Below are positions 46,111 to 54,465 of a stretch of 64,000 bases of DNA, piece by piece. The position numbers and the translations under genes were made by a program. Source of the stretch: Candidatus Dependentiae bacterium (lineage in GTDB: Bacteria > Babelota > Babeliae > Babelales > Vermiphilaceae); NCBI GenBank assembly GCA_026389015.1, contig JAPLIR010000028.1, positions 20,078 to 84,077 of the forward strand, in the 5' to 3' direction. The stretch's first letter is position 1. The number at the start of each line of letters is the position of its first letter. The notes under the pieces were generated by a model. It ran no database searches. It had not been told where the DNA came from and saw only the letters and a program-made list of their open reading frames with translations.

Positions 46111-47952
46111 TTAAAAACGTGAGTGTGATGAACGAGAGCCTTCGCTTCTTTCAGCACCAAATCTACCACGGCTTGGTTTGCGTTCAAAGCCGCCACGAGA
46201 GTCGCCTCTGTCGCCACCATTGAAATCACGTGAAGGTCTTGAGAAAGAACGTCTTTCGCCGCCTCTGTCTCCGCCTCTTTCGCGTCCGCCACCATGACCA
46301 CGACCACCTGACATATCAGGCACTTCGTTGGTAATGTTTATGTGTACACGTTTACCGTTTAGTTGTTTATCTTTAAGAGCGTCAACAACTTCTTGTGCAA
46401 ATTGTTCTGGAACAACAGCAAAAGTATGTTTGTGTAAGATCTTAACTTTTTTAATGTCGTTATTGTTGATCTTGTCAGAGCTTACTAAGAAGTTAGCAAT
46501 GTCAGCTTTGCTGATTCCGTCATCTTCGCCAACGTTGATGAAGAACTCGCTCAATGCTTGTTCGTCAGATGCAGCGCCTTGGCCATATGATGATGAAGAA
46601 TAAGATGATGCAGCTGCTGACGATGGGAATACCATATCTTTGTTAGGAATTGTTGCGCTTAAGAACTTTTCGTACAGCGCATTGGTCATAGCAAAAGTTA
46701 GATCTTCTTTAGAGTAGGCGTTAACCTTGCTGTACAACTGATCAATAAATTGATTGGTTGCGTTCAGCTTCTTAGAAGCATCAACAAGTGAAGTCATAGC
46801 TTTGTCTTGTTGTTTTGCAACAATAGCATCGATTCTAGGAACTTCAATTGCTTGGATTTCAAATTTAAATTTGTTAGCAGTCATACGAAGACGACGTAAA
46901 TCACCTTGTGTTACAAAAGTAATTGCAATACCTTCTTTGCCCGCTCTGCCTGTTCTACCAATACGGTGAACATAGCTTTCTTGGTCATCGGGTAATGAGA
47001 AGTTAATAACGTGTGTTGCGTCAGAAACGTCAATACCACGAGCGGCAACGTCAGTTGCTACAAGTACTGCAAATTCTTTTTTCTTGAATCGTTTAATAAC
47101 TAAGTTACGTTGTGCTTGGCTCATATCACCATGCAATGCACTTACGGTATAACCGCGTAGAGCAAGTTTTTCAGCAACTTCAGCTGTTAAGATTTTTGTT
47201 TGGCAGAAAATAAAGCCGTAAAATTCAGGAGCACTATCAATAAAGCGGAATAATGATTCCATGCGATTTTGACGTGGAACTAAGCTGAAGTATTGTTTAG
47301 TGGTAGAAACAGCAGCGTCTTGTCTGTTTACTAAAACTGAAACAGTGTCCTTCATGTGTGATCTCATCAAGTCGTTGATACCTGATTTGATGGTAGCTGA
47401 GAACAACCAAATTTGGCGGTTGTCTGGCATGCATTCCATAATCTCATCAACTTCTTCTTTAAATCCCATATCAAGCATGGTGTCTGCTTCGTCGAGCACA
47501 AGTGTTTGTAGTTGATCTAGTGCGAGAATTTTTCTGCGCAAGTGATCATTCAATCTGCCTGGGGTTCCCACAACAATGTGAACACCGCGTTTGAGAGCTT
47601 GGATTTGCTCAACCATAGAAACGCCGCCATAAATTGCTTCTATCGAAATATATTCGGTAAATTTGGTGATTTGGCGTAAGCTGTCACGAATTTGGATAAC
47701 CAATTCGCGTGTTGGTGCAACAATAAGAGCTTGAACATGCTTAGATTTTGGGTTTATTTTTTGAATTAACGGAATACCAAAGGCAAGGGTTTTACCTGTA
47801 CCGGTTTGGGCTTGTCCTAAGAAATCAACTTTGTCTGCTCCTAGCAAGGTAGGAATAGCTTTTTGTTGAATTTCGGTAGGATTAGTAAATCCTAAAGAAT
47901 CCAACGCTTTTTGAATCTCAGGTGACAGTGATAAATCTTTAAATGTAATCAT
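46111..47952 (-). CDS. deaD: DEAD-box RNA helicase (DeaD/CsdA type)
   Basis: ATP-dependent RNA helicase for ribosome assembly and mRNA remodelling. Motifs: Q-motif FTNPTEIQQKAIP, I AQTGTGKT, Ia PTREL, II DEAD, III SAT, VI HRIGRTGRAGK. After the two RecA domains (about 1-370) a linker leads to a DbpA-like RNA-binding domain (about 480-555; GISKADIANFLVSSDKINN) and a C-terminal Arg/Gly/Ser-rich tail (RGHGGGRERGGDRGGERR) that binds RNA. Length 613 matches CsdA. AAAGG lies about 12 bases before the start. The 510-bp gene-free upstream region suggests a long leader, as in cold-induced helicase genes. Confidence 0.95.
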   Translation of the reverse strand: MITFKDLSLSPEIQKALDSLGFTNPTEIQQKAIPTLLGADKVDFLGQAQTGTGKTLAFGIPLIQKINPKSKHVQALIVAPTRELVIQIRDSLRQITKFTEYISIEAIYGGVSMVEQIQALKRGVHIVVGTPGRLNDHLRRKILALDQLQTLVLDEADTMLDMGFKEEVDEIMECMPDNRQIWLFSATIKSGINDLMRSHMKDTVSVLVNRQDAAVSTTKQYFSLVPRQNRMESLFRFIDSAPEFYGFIFCQTKILTAEVAEKLALRGYTVSALHGDMSQAQRNLVIKRFKKKEFAVLVATDVAARGIDVSDATHVINFSLPDDQESYVHRIGRTGRAGKEGIAITFVTQGDLRRLRMTANKFKFEIQAIEVPRIDAIVAKQQDKAMTSLVDASKKLNATNQFIDQLYSKVNAYSKEDLTFAMTNALYEKFLSATIPNKDMVFPSSAAASSYSSSSYGQGAASDEQALSEFFINVGEDDGISKADIANFLVSSDKINNNDIKKVKILHKHTFAVVPEQFAQEVVDALKDKQLNGKRVHINITNEVPDMSGGRGHGGGRERGGDRGGERRSFSRPSRDFNGGDRGDSRGGFERKPSRGRFGAERSEGSRSSHSRF

Positions 47953-48464
47953 ATAATGAAAACCTTTTCTGCAGCCTCGTGGGCCACTGTTTTTTCTACG
48001 AATGAAGTGAACGGCTTAACAATGCAAACAACGGTTGCTTATCTTGGAATGTAATTCGAAGGATTGTAGTTGCCTGGGGTTAACCAACGTTAACTTCGCT
48101 ATAGCGGCGCTACTATGAAGTCCGGCTATTTGTGAAATAAGCCTCTTCTGCTCCCAGCGCACCTATAGTGATACGTAGTATATTGTGTCCTAATCGACCT
48201 TTTCTACTCAGAAAGAGTCATTGATTAGGAATAAATGTATACTCTTCAACTATGACATATAAATGCAGAATGTCAAGGAGATTAACGCTCCTGAGCGTAT
48301 TTATTGCGAATTCATTGCTTCTTTTGGGGGTCTATAGGGTTGGGTTACACAAGAGGGGGGTCTGTTACAGGTAGTAATAAGATAAGGAGAGTTATTGCTT
48401 CTGAGGTAAATTGGGGCTAAGGTTATAGCCGTGAAAAAAATGTTTAGATTGATTACGTGAACTT
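47953..48464. other. Gene-free region between deaD and pgeF
   Basis: No gene found. Likely holds the deaD leader and promoter. An inverted repeat, CCTAATC at about 48190 pairing with GATTAGG at about 48223, with an inner CTTTCT/AGAAAG pairing, could fold in the deaD leader RNA. GTTAACCAACGTTAAC near 48080 is a second small palindrome. Confidence 0.4.
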
Positions 48465-49205
48465 GTGAAGGACTGTGTTTTGTTGCTCCATACTAACCCT
48501 CTTTTTCTAATCTATTTTGGCAATGCTAAAGATCAGTTAATGCCTGCTTTTTATCTTAATCTTCTCGATCAACCTCTGTTGACCCTGGCGCCCTTTTCTA
48601 ATCTTAAAAAAAGTATGCATCTTGAGTATTTGCAGTTTTTGCATCAAACGCACAGCGATCAGGGTACGGTTATAGGTAAAAAAAATATTGAAGCATTACG
48701 TCCTTTTAAGCAAAATGGCGATTTCTTAGTAACAAATGTATCTCATGTGGGCATTGGGGTCATGACAGCCGACTGTTTGCCCATTGTATTGCATGACCGT
48801 TTAGCCAATGTTGTTGCCGTGGTTCATGCTGGGTGGCGCGGTGCGGTTATTGGCGTGGCAGTAAAAGCATTAGAGCGTATGCGTGAAGAATATGGGACTG
48901 ACCCTCAAAACGTAGTCGTTTTTTTTGGTCCATCGGCTAAAGCCTGCTGTTATAAGGTTGGGGATGACTTTGAATCAAGCTTAGCAGGGTTTGCTTATAG
49001 CGACAAAGTAATGCAAAAGCATGGCGATAATTGGTATTTTGATTTGCCAGGGTTTAATAGGCTTCAGTTAGAAGCTGCTGGCATCAAAAAAGAAGCGTTC
49101 CATCTTAATTATAACTATTGCACCATGTGCGACCATTCTTTTTATTCTTATCGACGCCAGGGCGAACAAGCTGGGCGCCAAATGACGGTCGTTTGTTTGC
49201 GTTAA
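48465..49205 (+). CDS. pgeF: PgeF/YfiH-family (laccase-domain) protein
   Basis: 246 residues. Members act as peptidoglycan-editing or purine-nucleoside (adenosine deaminase/phosphorylase) enzymes with a zinc site. Zinc/active-site motifs: LHQTHSDQGTVI, TADCLPIVLHD, AVVHAGWRGAVIGVAV, FFGPSAKACCYKVGDDF and NYCTMCDHSFYSYRRQG. Length is normal. The GTG at 48465 is taken as start; the N-terminus is uncertain because no convincing ribosome site precedes it and the first conserved residues begin several codons later. Followed by a promoter region and secA. Confidence 0.88.
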   Translation: MKDCVLLLHTNPLFLIYFGNAKDQLMPAFYLNLLDQPLLTLAPFSNLKKSMHLEYLQFLHQTHSDQGTVIGKKNIEALRPFKQNGDFLVTNVSHVGIGVMTADCLPIVLHDRLANVVAVVHAGWRGAVIGVAVKALERMREEYGTDPQNVVVFFGPSAKACCYKVGDDFESSLAGFAYSDKVMQKHGDNWYFDLPGFNRLQLEAAGIKKEAFHLNYNYCTMCDHSFYSYRRQGEQAGRQMTVVCLR

Positions 49206-49239
49206 GATAGTCAACTTTATATTTTTTGGTGTGTGCGAT

Positions 49240-49310
49240 TTGTTGGGTGTGTGCTTTTGTGATATAGTGATCCTGTTGAATTTTGCGGTGACTTTTTAAA
49301 TTGATATACT
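49240..49310 (+). promoter_or_regulatory. Two possible sigma-70-type promoters for secA
   Basis: TTGTTG (49240-49245), 17 bases, TATAGT (49263-49268); and TTGCGG (49283-49288), 16 bases, TATACT (49305-49310). Both lie in the 177-bp gap before secA. By-eye only. Confidence 0.4.
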
Positions 49311-49382
49311 TTTTCCATTGCTTTATTTTACATTGTTATAAATAACTACAAATTACTTTTTAGTATGGGGACTTAGAAGCAC

Positions 49383-51917
49383 ATGATAGCAGGACTACTC
49401 GCCAAAATTTTTGGCACCGATAACGCCCGTCAGTTAAAACGTCTACAACCAATTGTTGATCAAATCAACGCATTTGAGCCACATATCAGCAGTTTGCCCG
49501 ACGAGCAACTTGCACTAAAAACAAATGAATTCCGTGAGCAGTTAGCACAAGGCAAGCATCTTGACGATATTTTGCCAGAAGCATTTGCCGTGGTTCGTGA
49601 AGTTTCAAAACGTAAGCTTGGCCAGCGTCATTACGATGTCCAGCTTATTGGTGGCATTGTATTGCATCAAGGTAAAATTGCTGAAATGAAAACCGGTGAA
49701 GGTAAAACATTAACCGCAACATTGCCACTCTATTTAAACGCATTGACTGGCAAGGGCGTACATTTAGTGACGGTGAATGATTATCTTGCACGACGTGACT
49801 CTGAGTGGATGAGTCCTATCTACACCTTCTTAGGTCTTACTGTTGGTTGTTTGCAAAACTCTATGCATGACCACGAACGCAAAAAAGTTTATAACACTGA
49901 TATTCTCTATGCAACCAATAACGAACTTGGGTTTGATTATTTACGTGATAACATGAAATTCCGTTTAGACGATTATGTGCAACGTGATCTTAATTATGCA
50001 ATCGTCGATGAAGTTGACTCTATTTTGATTGACGAGGCCCGAACGCCACTCATTATTTCTGGTTCAACTGAAGGTGCTAGTGCATTGTATGATCGGGCTG
50101 ATCAAGCAGTACGTAAGCTCAAAAAAACTGAAGATTATGAGATTGACGAAAAAGCTCGCTCAGTACAAATGACTGAATTGGGTAACGATAAGATTGAAGC
50201 ATTTTTTAATATTGAAAATTTATATGATATCGAAAACATTAATTTGCTGCATCATGCTACTCAAGCATTAAAAGCGCATACTTTGTTTAAGATTGATGTT
50301 GATTACGTTGTAAAAGACAATGAAGTGTTAATCGTTGATGAGTTCACTGGTCGTATATTATCAGGTAGGCGCTACAGTGATGGTTTGCACCAAGCGCTTG
50401 AAGCAAAAGAAGGCGTTGATATTGAAAAGGAAAGTCAAACACTGGCATCCATTACTTTGCAAAATTACTTTAGATTGTATAAAAAGTTGGCAGGCATGAC
50501 TGGTACAGCTGCAACAGAAGCAGAAGAGTTTTACAACATTTATAAATTGAATGTTGTTTCAATTCCTACAAACAGAGCAATGGTTCGTGCCGATAAACCA
50601 GACCTTATTTTCTTGGGCCAACAAGCTAAATTCAAAGCAATTGTTGAAGATGTCAAAGAGCGCCATGCCAAAGGTCAACCCGTTTTGATTGGCACTATTG
50701 CCATTGAAACATCAGAGCTTTTAAGCAGTGTTTTTAAGATGCAAGGCTTGCCGCATGATGTACTCAACGCCAAGCAGCATGAGCGAGAAGCAGAGATTGT
50801 TGAGCATGCGGGTGAAGCTGGACACATTACGATTGCAACCAACATGGCCGGTCGTGGTACCGATATTAAGCTGACAGAGGAAGCAAAACAAGCTGGCGGA
50901 CTCTATATTTTAGGTACTGAGCGTCATGAAAGCAGACGTATTGATAACCAGCTGCGTGGACGTTCTGGTCGTCAAGGTGACCCGGGCGAATCGCGTTTTT
51001 ATATTTCGCTTGAAGATAATTTGATTCGTATTTTTGCTGGTGATTCTTTGAAGAAAAACATGCAACGTTTTGGCATGGAAGAAGACGAAGTTATCGAATC
51101 ATCGATTGTTTCCAAGACTATTGAACGTGCACAAGAAAAAGTTGAAAAGCATAATTTTGAAATTCGCAAACATTTAATCGAATATGATGATGTGCTCAAT
51201 CAGCAGCGTATTGCGGTATACAGCTATCGCCGCAATATTTTAGAAGGCGATGAGCGGTTGTACGATTTAGTGCGCGATCTTATTTTTGGTGCTGTAACCG
51301 ATTTAATTTCATGGCATTCTCAAGATCGTGCTATTACTCCTGCCCAAATTGATGCAGTGATTGAGGATCTTGTCAAAATGACGGGATTGCCACAATCCAT
51401 GTTTATGAACCTCAGCAAAGCTAACAGCGATGAATTTGAAAAAGATTTGAGCAATGTATTGCTTGAACAGTATGCATTGTATCGAAGCCAACAAGTGCAA
51501 GATGTTATTAAAGATGCTGAAAAATGGTTAATGCTAGAAACGATAGATCAAGCATGGAAACAGCATATGCTCAATCTTGATACGTTAAAAGAAGGCATCA
51601 ACTTACGTAGCTGGGGACAAAAAAATCCACTGGTTGAATATAAGCGCGAAGCCTTTGCGATGTTCCAAGATATGATGAGCAGTGTGCGTCAAGACATTGT
51701 GCGTCACATCTTCCACCTTAACTTGGAGCGATTCAATGCACATGAGCTTGAAAAGAAACGTGAACGTGAATTGGAACAACTTAATATGATTTCGAGTGAC
51801 ACGAGTGGTGATGGCGCTCAGCAAGAACAAGCTTCTGCAGATAAAACTGGCAGAAACGATCCTTGTCCTTGTGGTTCTGGCAAGAAATATAAAAAATGCC
51901 ATGGCGCACAAAATTAA
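49383..51917 (+). CDS. secA: Preprotein translocase ATPase SecA
   Basis: Motor of the Sec pathway, which exports the many signal-peptide proteins of this window. N-terminal FGTDNARQLKRLQPIV, Walker A EMKTGEGKTLTATLP, HLVTVNDYLARRD, the DEAD-like motif VDEVDSILIDEARTPLIISG, the preprotein-binding domain (about 225-370), NMAGRGTDIKL and the second nucleotide-binding fold, then the helical scaffold and wing. The C-terminus keeps the zinc-binding SEC-C motif CPCGSGKKYKKCHG that contacts SecB or ribosomes. Length 844 is normal. AGAAG precedes the ATG. Confidence 0.97.
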   Translation: MIAGLLAKIFGTDNARQLKRLQPIVDQINAFEPHISSLPDEQLALKTNEFREQLAQGKHLDDILPEAFAVVREVSKRKLGQRHYDVQLIGGIVLHQGKIAEMKTGEGKTLTATLPLYLNALTGKGVHLVTVNDYLARRDSEWMSPIYTFLGLTVGCLQNSMHDHERKKVYNTDILYATNNELGFDYLRDNMKFRLDDYVQRDLNYAIVDEVDSILIDEARTPLIISGSTEGASALYDRADQAVRKLKKTEDYEIDEKARSVQMTELGNDKIEAFFNIENLYDIENINLLHHATQALKAHTLFKIDVDYVVKDNEVLIVDEFTGRILSGRRYSDGLHQALEAKEGVDIEKESQTLASITLQNYFRLYKKLAGMTGTAATEAEEFYNIYKLNVVSIPTNRAMVRADKPDLIFLGQQAKFKAIVEDVKERHAKGQPVLIGTIAIETSELLSSVFKMQGLPHDVLNAKQHEREAEIVEHAGEAGHITIATNMAGRGTDIKLTEEAKQAGGLYILGTERHESRRIDNQLRGRSGRQGDPGESRFYISLEDNLIRIFAGDSLKKNMQRFGMEEDEVIESSIVSKTIERAQEKVEKHNFEIRKHLIEYDDVLNQQRIAVYSYRRNILEGDERLYDLVRDLIFGAVTDLISWHSQDRAITPAQIDAVIEDLVKMTGLPQSMFMNLSKANSDEFEKDLSNVLLEQYALYRSQQVQDVIKDAEKWLMLETIDQAWKQHMLNLDTLKEGINLRSWGQKNPLVEYKREAFAMFQDMMSSVRQDIVRHIFHLNLERFNAHELEKKRERELEQLNMISSDTSGDGAQQEQASADKTGRNDPCPCGSGKKYKKCHGAQN

Positions 51918-51939
51918 TCATATAACATAGTTTTAAAAT

Positions 51940-51975
51940 AAAAGCGGCTGGTACTACTACCGGCCGCTTTTGCGT
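51940..51975 (+). terminator. Rho-independent terminator after secA
   Basis: A 14-position stem with one G-T pair (51940-51953 with 51958-51971), a 4-base loop; the A-rich left arm and T-rich right arm allow action in both directions. Confidence 0.85.
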
Positions 51976-51989
51976 TGAGATACATTTTC

Positions 51990-52030
51990 TCCCGCCGTCC
52001 TCCCTGAGCTTTGTCGAAGGGTTCGGGGTT
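51990..52030. repeat. REP-like interspersed sequence
   Basis: GC-rich intergenic element containing CTGAGCTTTGTCGAAGGG, of a type often scattered between genes in bacterial genomes. Its complement resembles the FtsZ-tail DNA at 45055-45085 (TTCG..AA.GCT....GGAC). Only by-eye similarity. Confidence 0.45.
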
Positions 52031-52041
52031 AAAAAAAGTCC

Positions 52042-52590
52042 TTATTTCTTAGTTTTCATTTCGGCTTCTTTTTTTATTGCACTTGCTACAGCTTCTTGTG
52101 CTGCAATAACAGCAACTGATGTTTGCTTTGCAGATTCAGTAGCTTTTCTTACCGCGTCCATAGCTCGCTTTACCGATGCTTTTGCTGCAGTTGATTCAGG
52201 TGCTTTTTTTGCGGCTATTGATGCAGCTGCGGTAGCATCAGCGGCTGTCGTTTTTGCCGACCCGGCTTTTGTTGCAGCTTCTACAGCCCCTTGGGCCGCT
52301 GTTTTTGCACTTACCACGTCGCCAACTTTTGCGGCAGCTTGTGCGACTGCGGCTTGTTTTTGTGTTGTGTTGAGTGCCGCTCCAGCTTCCTTTGCGGCAG
52401 CCTCTGCTGATTTGGCAGATTGTTCTACAGCTTCTTCTGCAGCAACAGTTGCTGCATTAGCGCTTCCTGCTTCTTTTGCGGCAGCTTGTGCGGCTTTATC
52501 TTCAGCCTTGGTTACTGCCTGTTGCGCTTGTAGTATTCGCGGCGCGGTGCAGAGTAATACAGCAAGAGTTATAAAACATAGTTTCTTCAT
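52042..52590 (-). CDS. Secreted alanine-rich helical protein
   Basis: 182 residues; no family recognised. A signal peptide (KKLCFITLAVLLCTAPRILQA) is followed by a mature part made mostly of Ala, Lys, Glu, Thr, Ser and Val, predicted as one long helix or helical bundle (AEEAVEQSAKSAEAAAKEAG; AAASIAAKKAPESTAAKASV). No cysteines or aromatics occur after the signal. AGGAG precedes the start. The composition recalls apolipoprotein- or histone-tail-like helices, but this is compositional similarity only. Confidence 0.6.
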   Translation of the reverse strand: MKKLCFITLAVLLCTAPRILQAQQAVTKAEDKAAQAAAKEAGSANAATVAAEEAVEQSAKSAEAAAKEAGAALNTTQKQAAVAQAAAKVGDVVSAKTAAQGAVEAATKAGSAKTTAADATAAASIAAKKAPESTAAKASVKRAMDAVRKATESAKQTSVAVIAAQEAVASAIKKEAEMKTKK

Positions 52591-52681
52591 TCGACAAACT
52601 CCTCATGGTTATGATTATTGGGATGGACCGCTTTTGAGTATAAAGGCCTATCTCTTCATGATGCAATAATTTGTAATGATA

Positions 52682-53566
52682 TTATTGCATGCTATTTTTC
52701 TTATTTTTTACCGCAGGCAGCTTTCCTTGAGGCAATTGCTTTTTAACGATTTTTACCTTGCTTGGCTCAACACCCAAGGGCCTTGGCGGTAGTTTTTTCT
52801 TTGTGTTTATTGTGCTGTGTACTGCTTGCTTTGCTGGCTTGTGATATTCTAGGTGTTGCTCTGGAGGCAGCTTTGCAAGCCACTGTTTATACGATGCTGT
52901 TTTCCACGGCGCCTGATAGTTTGCCAGATGTTGCCAAAATTCAGTGTGTTTATCGTACCAGCCATAGAAATGCGGATTCTTTGCGTACCATTCTACCAAT
53001 ACCCAGTTTGGAAGCCACTCAAAAATATAGCTGTAGACTGGGATATATTCATACATTTTGGTACCAGATTGCCATGGGCGATATACTTTGCAATACCATT
53101 GTCCTGATTGCTCATCCCATTCGGATCGAGTTCCACCTGGACATAAAGGATATATGCTTTCCGGGATGTCATAATGTTTTGTATGGTCTATCACAATAAA
53201 ATCTTCAGGATCCAGAGCTCCTTGTTCCAGGTCGGAAAGGGAAATCTCTAGGTCTTCATTTTTGCAGTCGCGTGGCACTACGGTATAGTGTCGTTGGTAT
53301 TGGTTGTTACTGTGAGCAACGCGTGTGTAAATGGCAAATGCTCCTAAAAAACCAACAGGCTTTGTTCTATGTGGTTTAATGGAAAAATCGCCATGATTTC
53401 TGAGAGTATCAACTGATGCCTTGTTGTCTAACAACGCATCATTGCTGAGCCAAATGGTTGATGCGCTATTATTTTCCACTGAAAGATTGCAGCCATTTTT
53501 TGCCGTGATGATACTGTTTACTCCGAGCGTAAGTAGCAACAGCGCCATAGTATAGTTTAATTTCAT
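52682..53566 (-). CDS. Secreted protein, paralogue of the next gene, with basic Pro/Lys-rich tail
   Basis: 294 residues. After a signal peptide (MALLLLTLGVNSIITA), the N-terminal domain (about 25-130) starts CNLSVENNSASTIWLSND and includes AIYTRVAHSNNQYQRHYTVV, RDCKNEDLEISLSDL and DFIVIDHT. The same order (CTFTVVNNS, FDIFVL, RRFRVSIRYC, LTFKDI, RFMIVDF) occurs in the 177-residue protein encoded just upstream, so the two are paralogues. The middle (about 140-230) is Trp/Tyr-rich, and the C-terminal 60 residues are Lys/Pro-rich. Function unknown. GGGG precedes the start; 21 bases separate it from the paralogue. Confidence 0.68.
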   Translation of the reverse strand: MKLNYTMALLLLTLGVNSIITAKNGCNLSVENNSASTIWLSNDALLDNKASVDTLRNHGDFSIKPHRTKPVGFLGAFAIYTRVAHSNNQYQRHYTVVPRDCKNEDLEISLSDLEQGALDPEDFIVIDHTKHYDIPESIYPLCPGGTRSEWDEQSGQWYCKVYRPWQSGTKMYEYIPVYSYIFEWLPNWVLVEWYAKNPHFYGWYDKHTEFWQHLANYQAPWKTASYKQWLAKLPPEQHLEYHKPAKQAVHSTINTKKKLPPRPLGVEPSKVKIVKKQLPQGKLPAVKNKKNSMQ

Positions 53567-53587
53567 AATACCCCCTTTTTTTAGATT

Positions 53588-54121
53588 TTAAGGTAATGTG
53601 CCTAGGTTGTCATTGTCTTCCGGATTGATAAGGTAGTCTGGTTGTGGAGTAGCCTCTTTATCGATACTTATGAACATTGGCCCCTTTGGAGCAATGTCTT
53701 GATGCGCAGTTATTAAGGTGTCTGCTGTTGCAGCTTCTTCTGGGTTTGCGAAGTCGACTATCATGAATCTCTTCATGTCGAGCGTTCTGTTTGCGATGTC
53801 TTTAAACGTGAGCTTGTTGTTGTCTCCGCAGTAACGAATGCTTACTCTGAAGCGCCGTTCAAACATTTTATCTTTACGGAGTACAAAGATATCAAACCAG
53901 CTGCCGGTTATTTTATCTGAGTTGCCTTGTTCTATTTGGTGTCTTCCAATGCTTTTGAGGCTTTTTTTGCTGACGCTGACTGCATCTGCTACTGGTTTGT
54001 TGGCTACTAAGAAAATTTCTTTGTAGGGACTATTGTTGACCACGGTAAACGTACAAGCCTTCAATGATGGAGCCGCGGTGATTATAGTGAGCATGCTGAG
54101 TGCCAAGATCCTTTTTTTCAT
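53588..54121 (-). CDS. Secreted protein, paralogue of the 294-residue neighbour
   Basis: 177 residues: signal peptide (ILALSMLTIITAAPSLKA), then a beta-rich domain beginning CTFTVVNNSPYKEIFLVANK with two cysteines (start and IRYCGD) probably forming a disulfide, and an acidic C-terminal tail. It is the short form of the domain shared with the downstream gene and is the first gene of that pair. GGGAGAGGGG precedes the start. Function unknown. Confidence 0.68.
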   Translation of the reverse strand: MKKRILALSMLTIITAAPSLKACTFTVVNNSPYKEIFLVANKPVADAVSVSKKSLKSIGRHQIEQGNSDKITGSWFDIFVLRKDKMFERRFRVSIRYCGDNNKLTFKDIANRTLDMKRFMIVDFANPEEAATADTLITAHQDIAPKGPMFISIDKEATPQPDYLINPEDNDNLGTLP

Positions 54122-54465
54122 GGGTATTCCCCTCTCCCTTTTGTTTGTTTTTTACTCTCTTTAACTAAAAGTATATGAGCGTTGCATTTCAAATAGCAAT
54201 ATTAACAATTAAGAAGTCTTTTTTCTAGCTTCCTTGGGCCTTTTTAGGGTCTCTGGGGATGCGTGAGAATAGGCTAATCTGATTGCTAAGGTTTAAATCG
54301 ACCTGTTCCCGGGGACTTTGTGCCCTGAAAAACAGATCAAATTGGGTAATTTGTGCCCCTGCGCACAGATATATTAATTTCTGCTTGTATTTTATTATTT
54401 TTACTATAAGCTTAGGTATATATGGAGAATGCTATATGGAGTTTAGGTTATATACGGAGGTTATT
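54122..54465. promoter_or_regulatory. Divergent intergenic region
   Basis: Separates the minus-strand secreted pair from the + strand 744-residue protein, so it must hold two promoters. AT-rich stretches around 54385-54425 (TATAAG, TATATA) are candidates but none has a convincing -35 partner. A short GC-rich palindrome-like segment (CCCGGGGACTTTGTGCCC) lies at about 54307-54325. The frame of the downstream gene is open back to 54283, but lacks ribosome-site support. Confidence 0.35.

Noticed and set aside
46104..46307. Small frame on the minus strand over the helicase C-terminus
   Set aside because: It is a shadow of the Arg/Gly-rich end of deaD, with no ribosome site.
54283..54465. 61-codon N-terminal extension of the 744-residue protein
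   Set aside because: No ribosome site at 54283; ACGGAGG before 54466 followed by a signal peptide decides the start.
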